64,000 bases of DNA, taken from the NCBI GenBank assembly GCA_963791425.1, contig CAWBSE010000002.1, positions 62,001 through 126,000 on the forward strand, in the 5' to 3' direction. This document shows, piece after piece, positions 63,658-64,000 of the stretch. Positions within the stretch are counted from its first letter, which is position 1, and every line of letters begins with the position of its first letter. Source of the DNA: DATBLE01 sp963791425. Its GTDB lineage: Bacteria; Actinomycetota; Thermoleophilia; Gaiellales; Gaiellaceae. The translations under genes were made by a program, and so were the position numbers. The notes under the pieces are model-generated. The model was given only the letters and a program-made list of their open reading frames with translations, did no database searches and was not told the DNA's origin.

Positions 63658-64000
63658 ATGGCGGAGCGCCGCGCGACCAGACCGGGTGTCGTCCTCGCGA
63701 TCTCGTGCGCGGGCGTCGTGCTCGCGACGGTCGACCTGTTCATCGTCAACATCGCGTTCCCGTCGCTGGCGCGCAGCTTCGGCGGGACGAGCCTGTCGAC
63801 GCTCTCCTGGGTGCTGAACGGCTACGCGATCGTCTTCGCGGCGCTGCTCGTCCCCGCCGGGCGCCTCGCCGACCGCACGAGCCTCAAGAAGGGCTTCCTG
63901 TGGGGGCTCGCGGTGTTCACCGGCGGCTCGGCGCTGTGCGCGGCGGCGAACGGCGTCGGCTTCCTGATCGCCGCGCGGCTCGTCCAGGCGGGCGGCGCCG
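63658..64000 (+). CDS. DHA2-type (14-TMS) MFS drug exporter, N-terminal part
   Basis: Only the first 114 codons lie in the window. The first helix ends with LATVDLFIVNIAFPSLARSF, equivalent to the LDxTIVNVALP motif of EmrB/QacA-type exporters, followed by LSWVLNGYAIVFAALLVPAGRLADRTSLKKGFLWG (motif A region). It is probably an exporter induced through the adjacent HxlR regulator. CATAGT ends 6 nt before the ATG. Confidence 0.85.
   Translation, partial: MAERRATRPGVVLAISCAGVVLATVDLFIVNIAFPSLARSFGGTSLSTLSWVLNGYAIVFAALLVPAGRLADRTSLKKGFLWGLAVFTGGSALCAAANGVGFLIAARLVQAGGA

Overview
The window is about 70% G+C, gene-dense DNA, with 4-nt ATGA/GTGA gene overlaps and many GTG/TTG starts. Together with the gene content this suggests a deep-branching actinobacterium, probably a Thermoleophilia (Gaiellales/Solirubrobacterales-like) genome or MAG. 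The class assignment is inference; no rRNA marker is present.

Layout. 1-3.4 kb: end of a surface protein and a large exported protein with eight 83-residue Ig-like (MBG-type) repeats. 3.4-11.6 kb: polA, a LarA-like protein, and a livHMGF branched-chain amino-acid ABC operon without its binding protein. 11.6-14 kb: tRNA-Leu(CAA), a phosphofructokinase with PPi-type residues, a DDAH-like enzyme and a GNAT. 14-18 kb: Tat/Sec-exported proteins, a GT39-like glycosyltransferase and a degenerate TrpC-like barrel. 18-21.3 kb: deoC with one full and one half aldehyde dehydrogenase. 21.3-31.1 kb: a MacB-like ABC exporter, a BBE-type FAD oxidase and a sensory operon (receiver, triple-PAS kinase, cyclase-LuxR fusion); all three transcription units carry the same imperfect 18-bp dyad upstream. 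31.1-34.5 kb: phoH-ybeY-dgkA/PAP2-cdd-era. 35.8-43.9 kb: lepA-DUF1272-hemW-hrcA-dnaJ-prmA-mtaB-HIT-yqeY on the minus strand. 44-56.9 kb: small enzymes, murJ, rpsT, holA, comEC/comEA, LysE, DUF2182/DUF1326, mscL and an MFS transporter. 56.9-64 kb: ppgK, leuS with a leader-peptide attenuator, lysA, an AlkZ-like protein, an SDR, an HxlR regulator and the start of a DHA2-type MFS exporter.

Recurrent features. Many genes have a TANNNT -10 hexamer ending exactly 6 (or 7-9) nt before the start codon, the signature of leaderless transcription. About 17 single- or double-base indels break conserved genes (polA, leuS four times, lysA, comEC, prmA, cdd and others), mostly at G/C runs. They look like assembly or sequencing errors rather than decay, so those genes are annotated as intact but frameshifted.

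Most interesting candidates: (1) a leuS attenuator with a leaderless leader peptide containing tandem Leu codons and a terminator; (2) the sensory/FAD-oxidase/ABC-exporter regulon defined by a shared promoter architecture; (3) three genes that appear to start with CTG; (4) palindromes lying inside coding sequences (polA, HIT gene).
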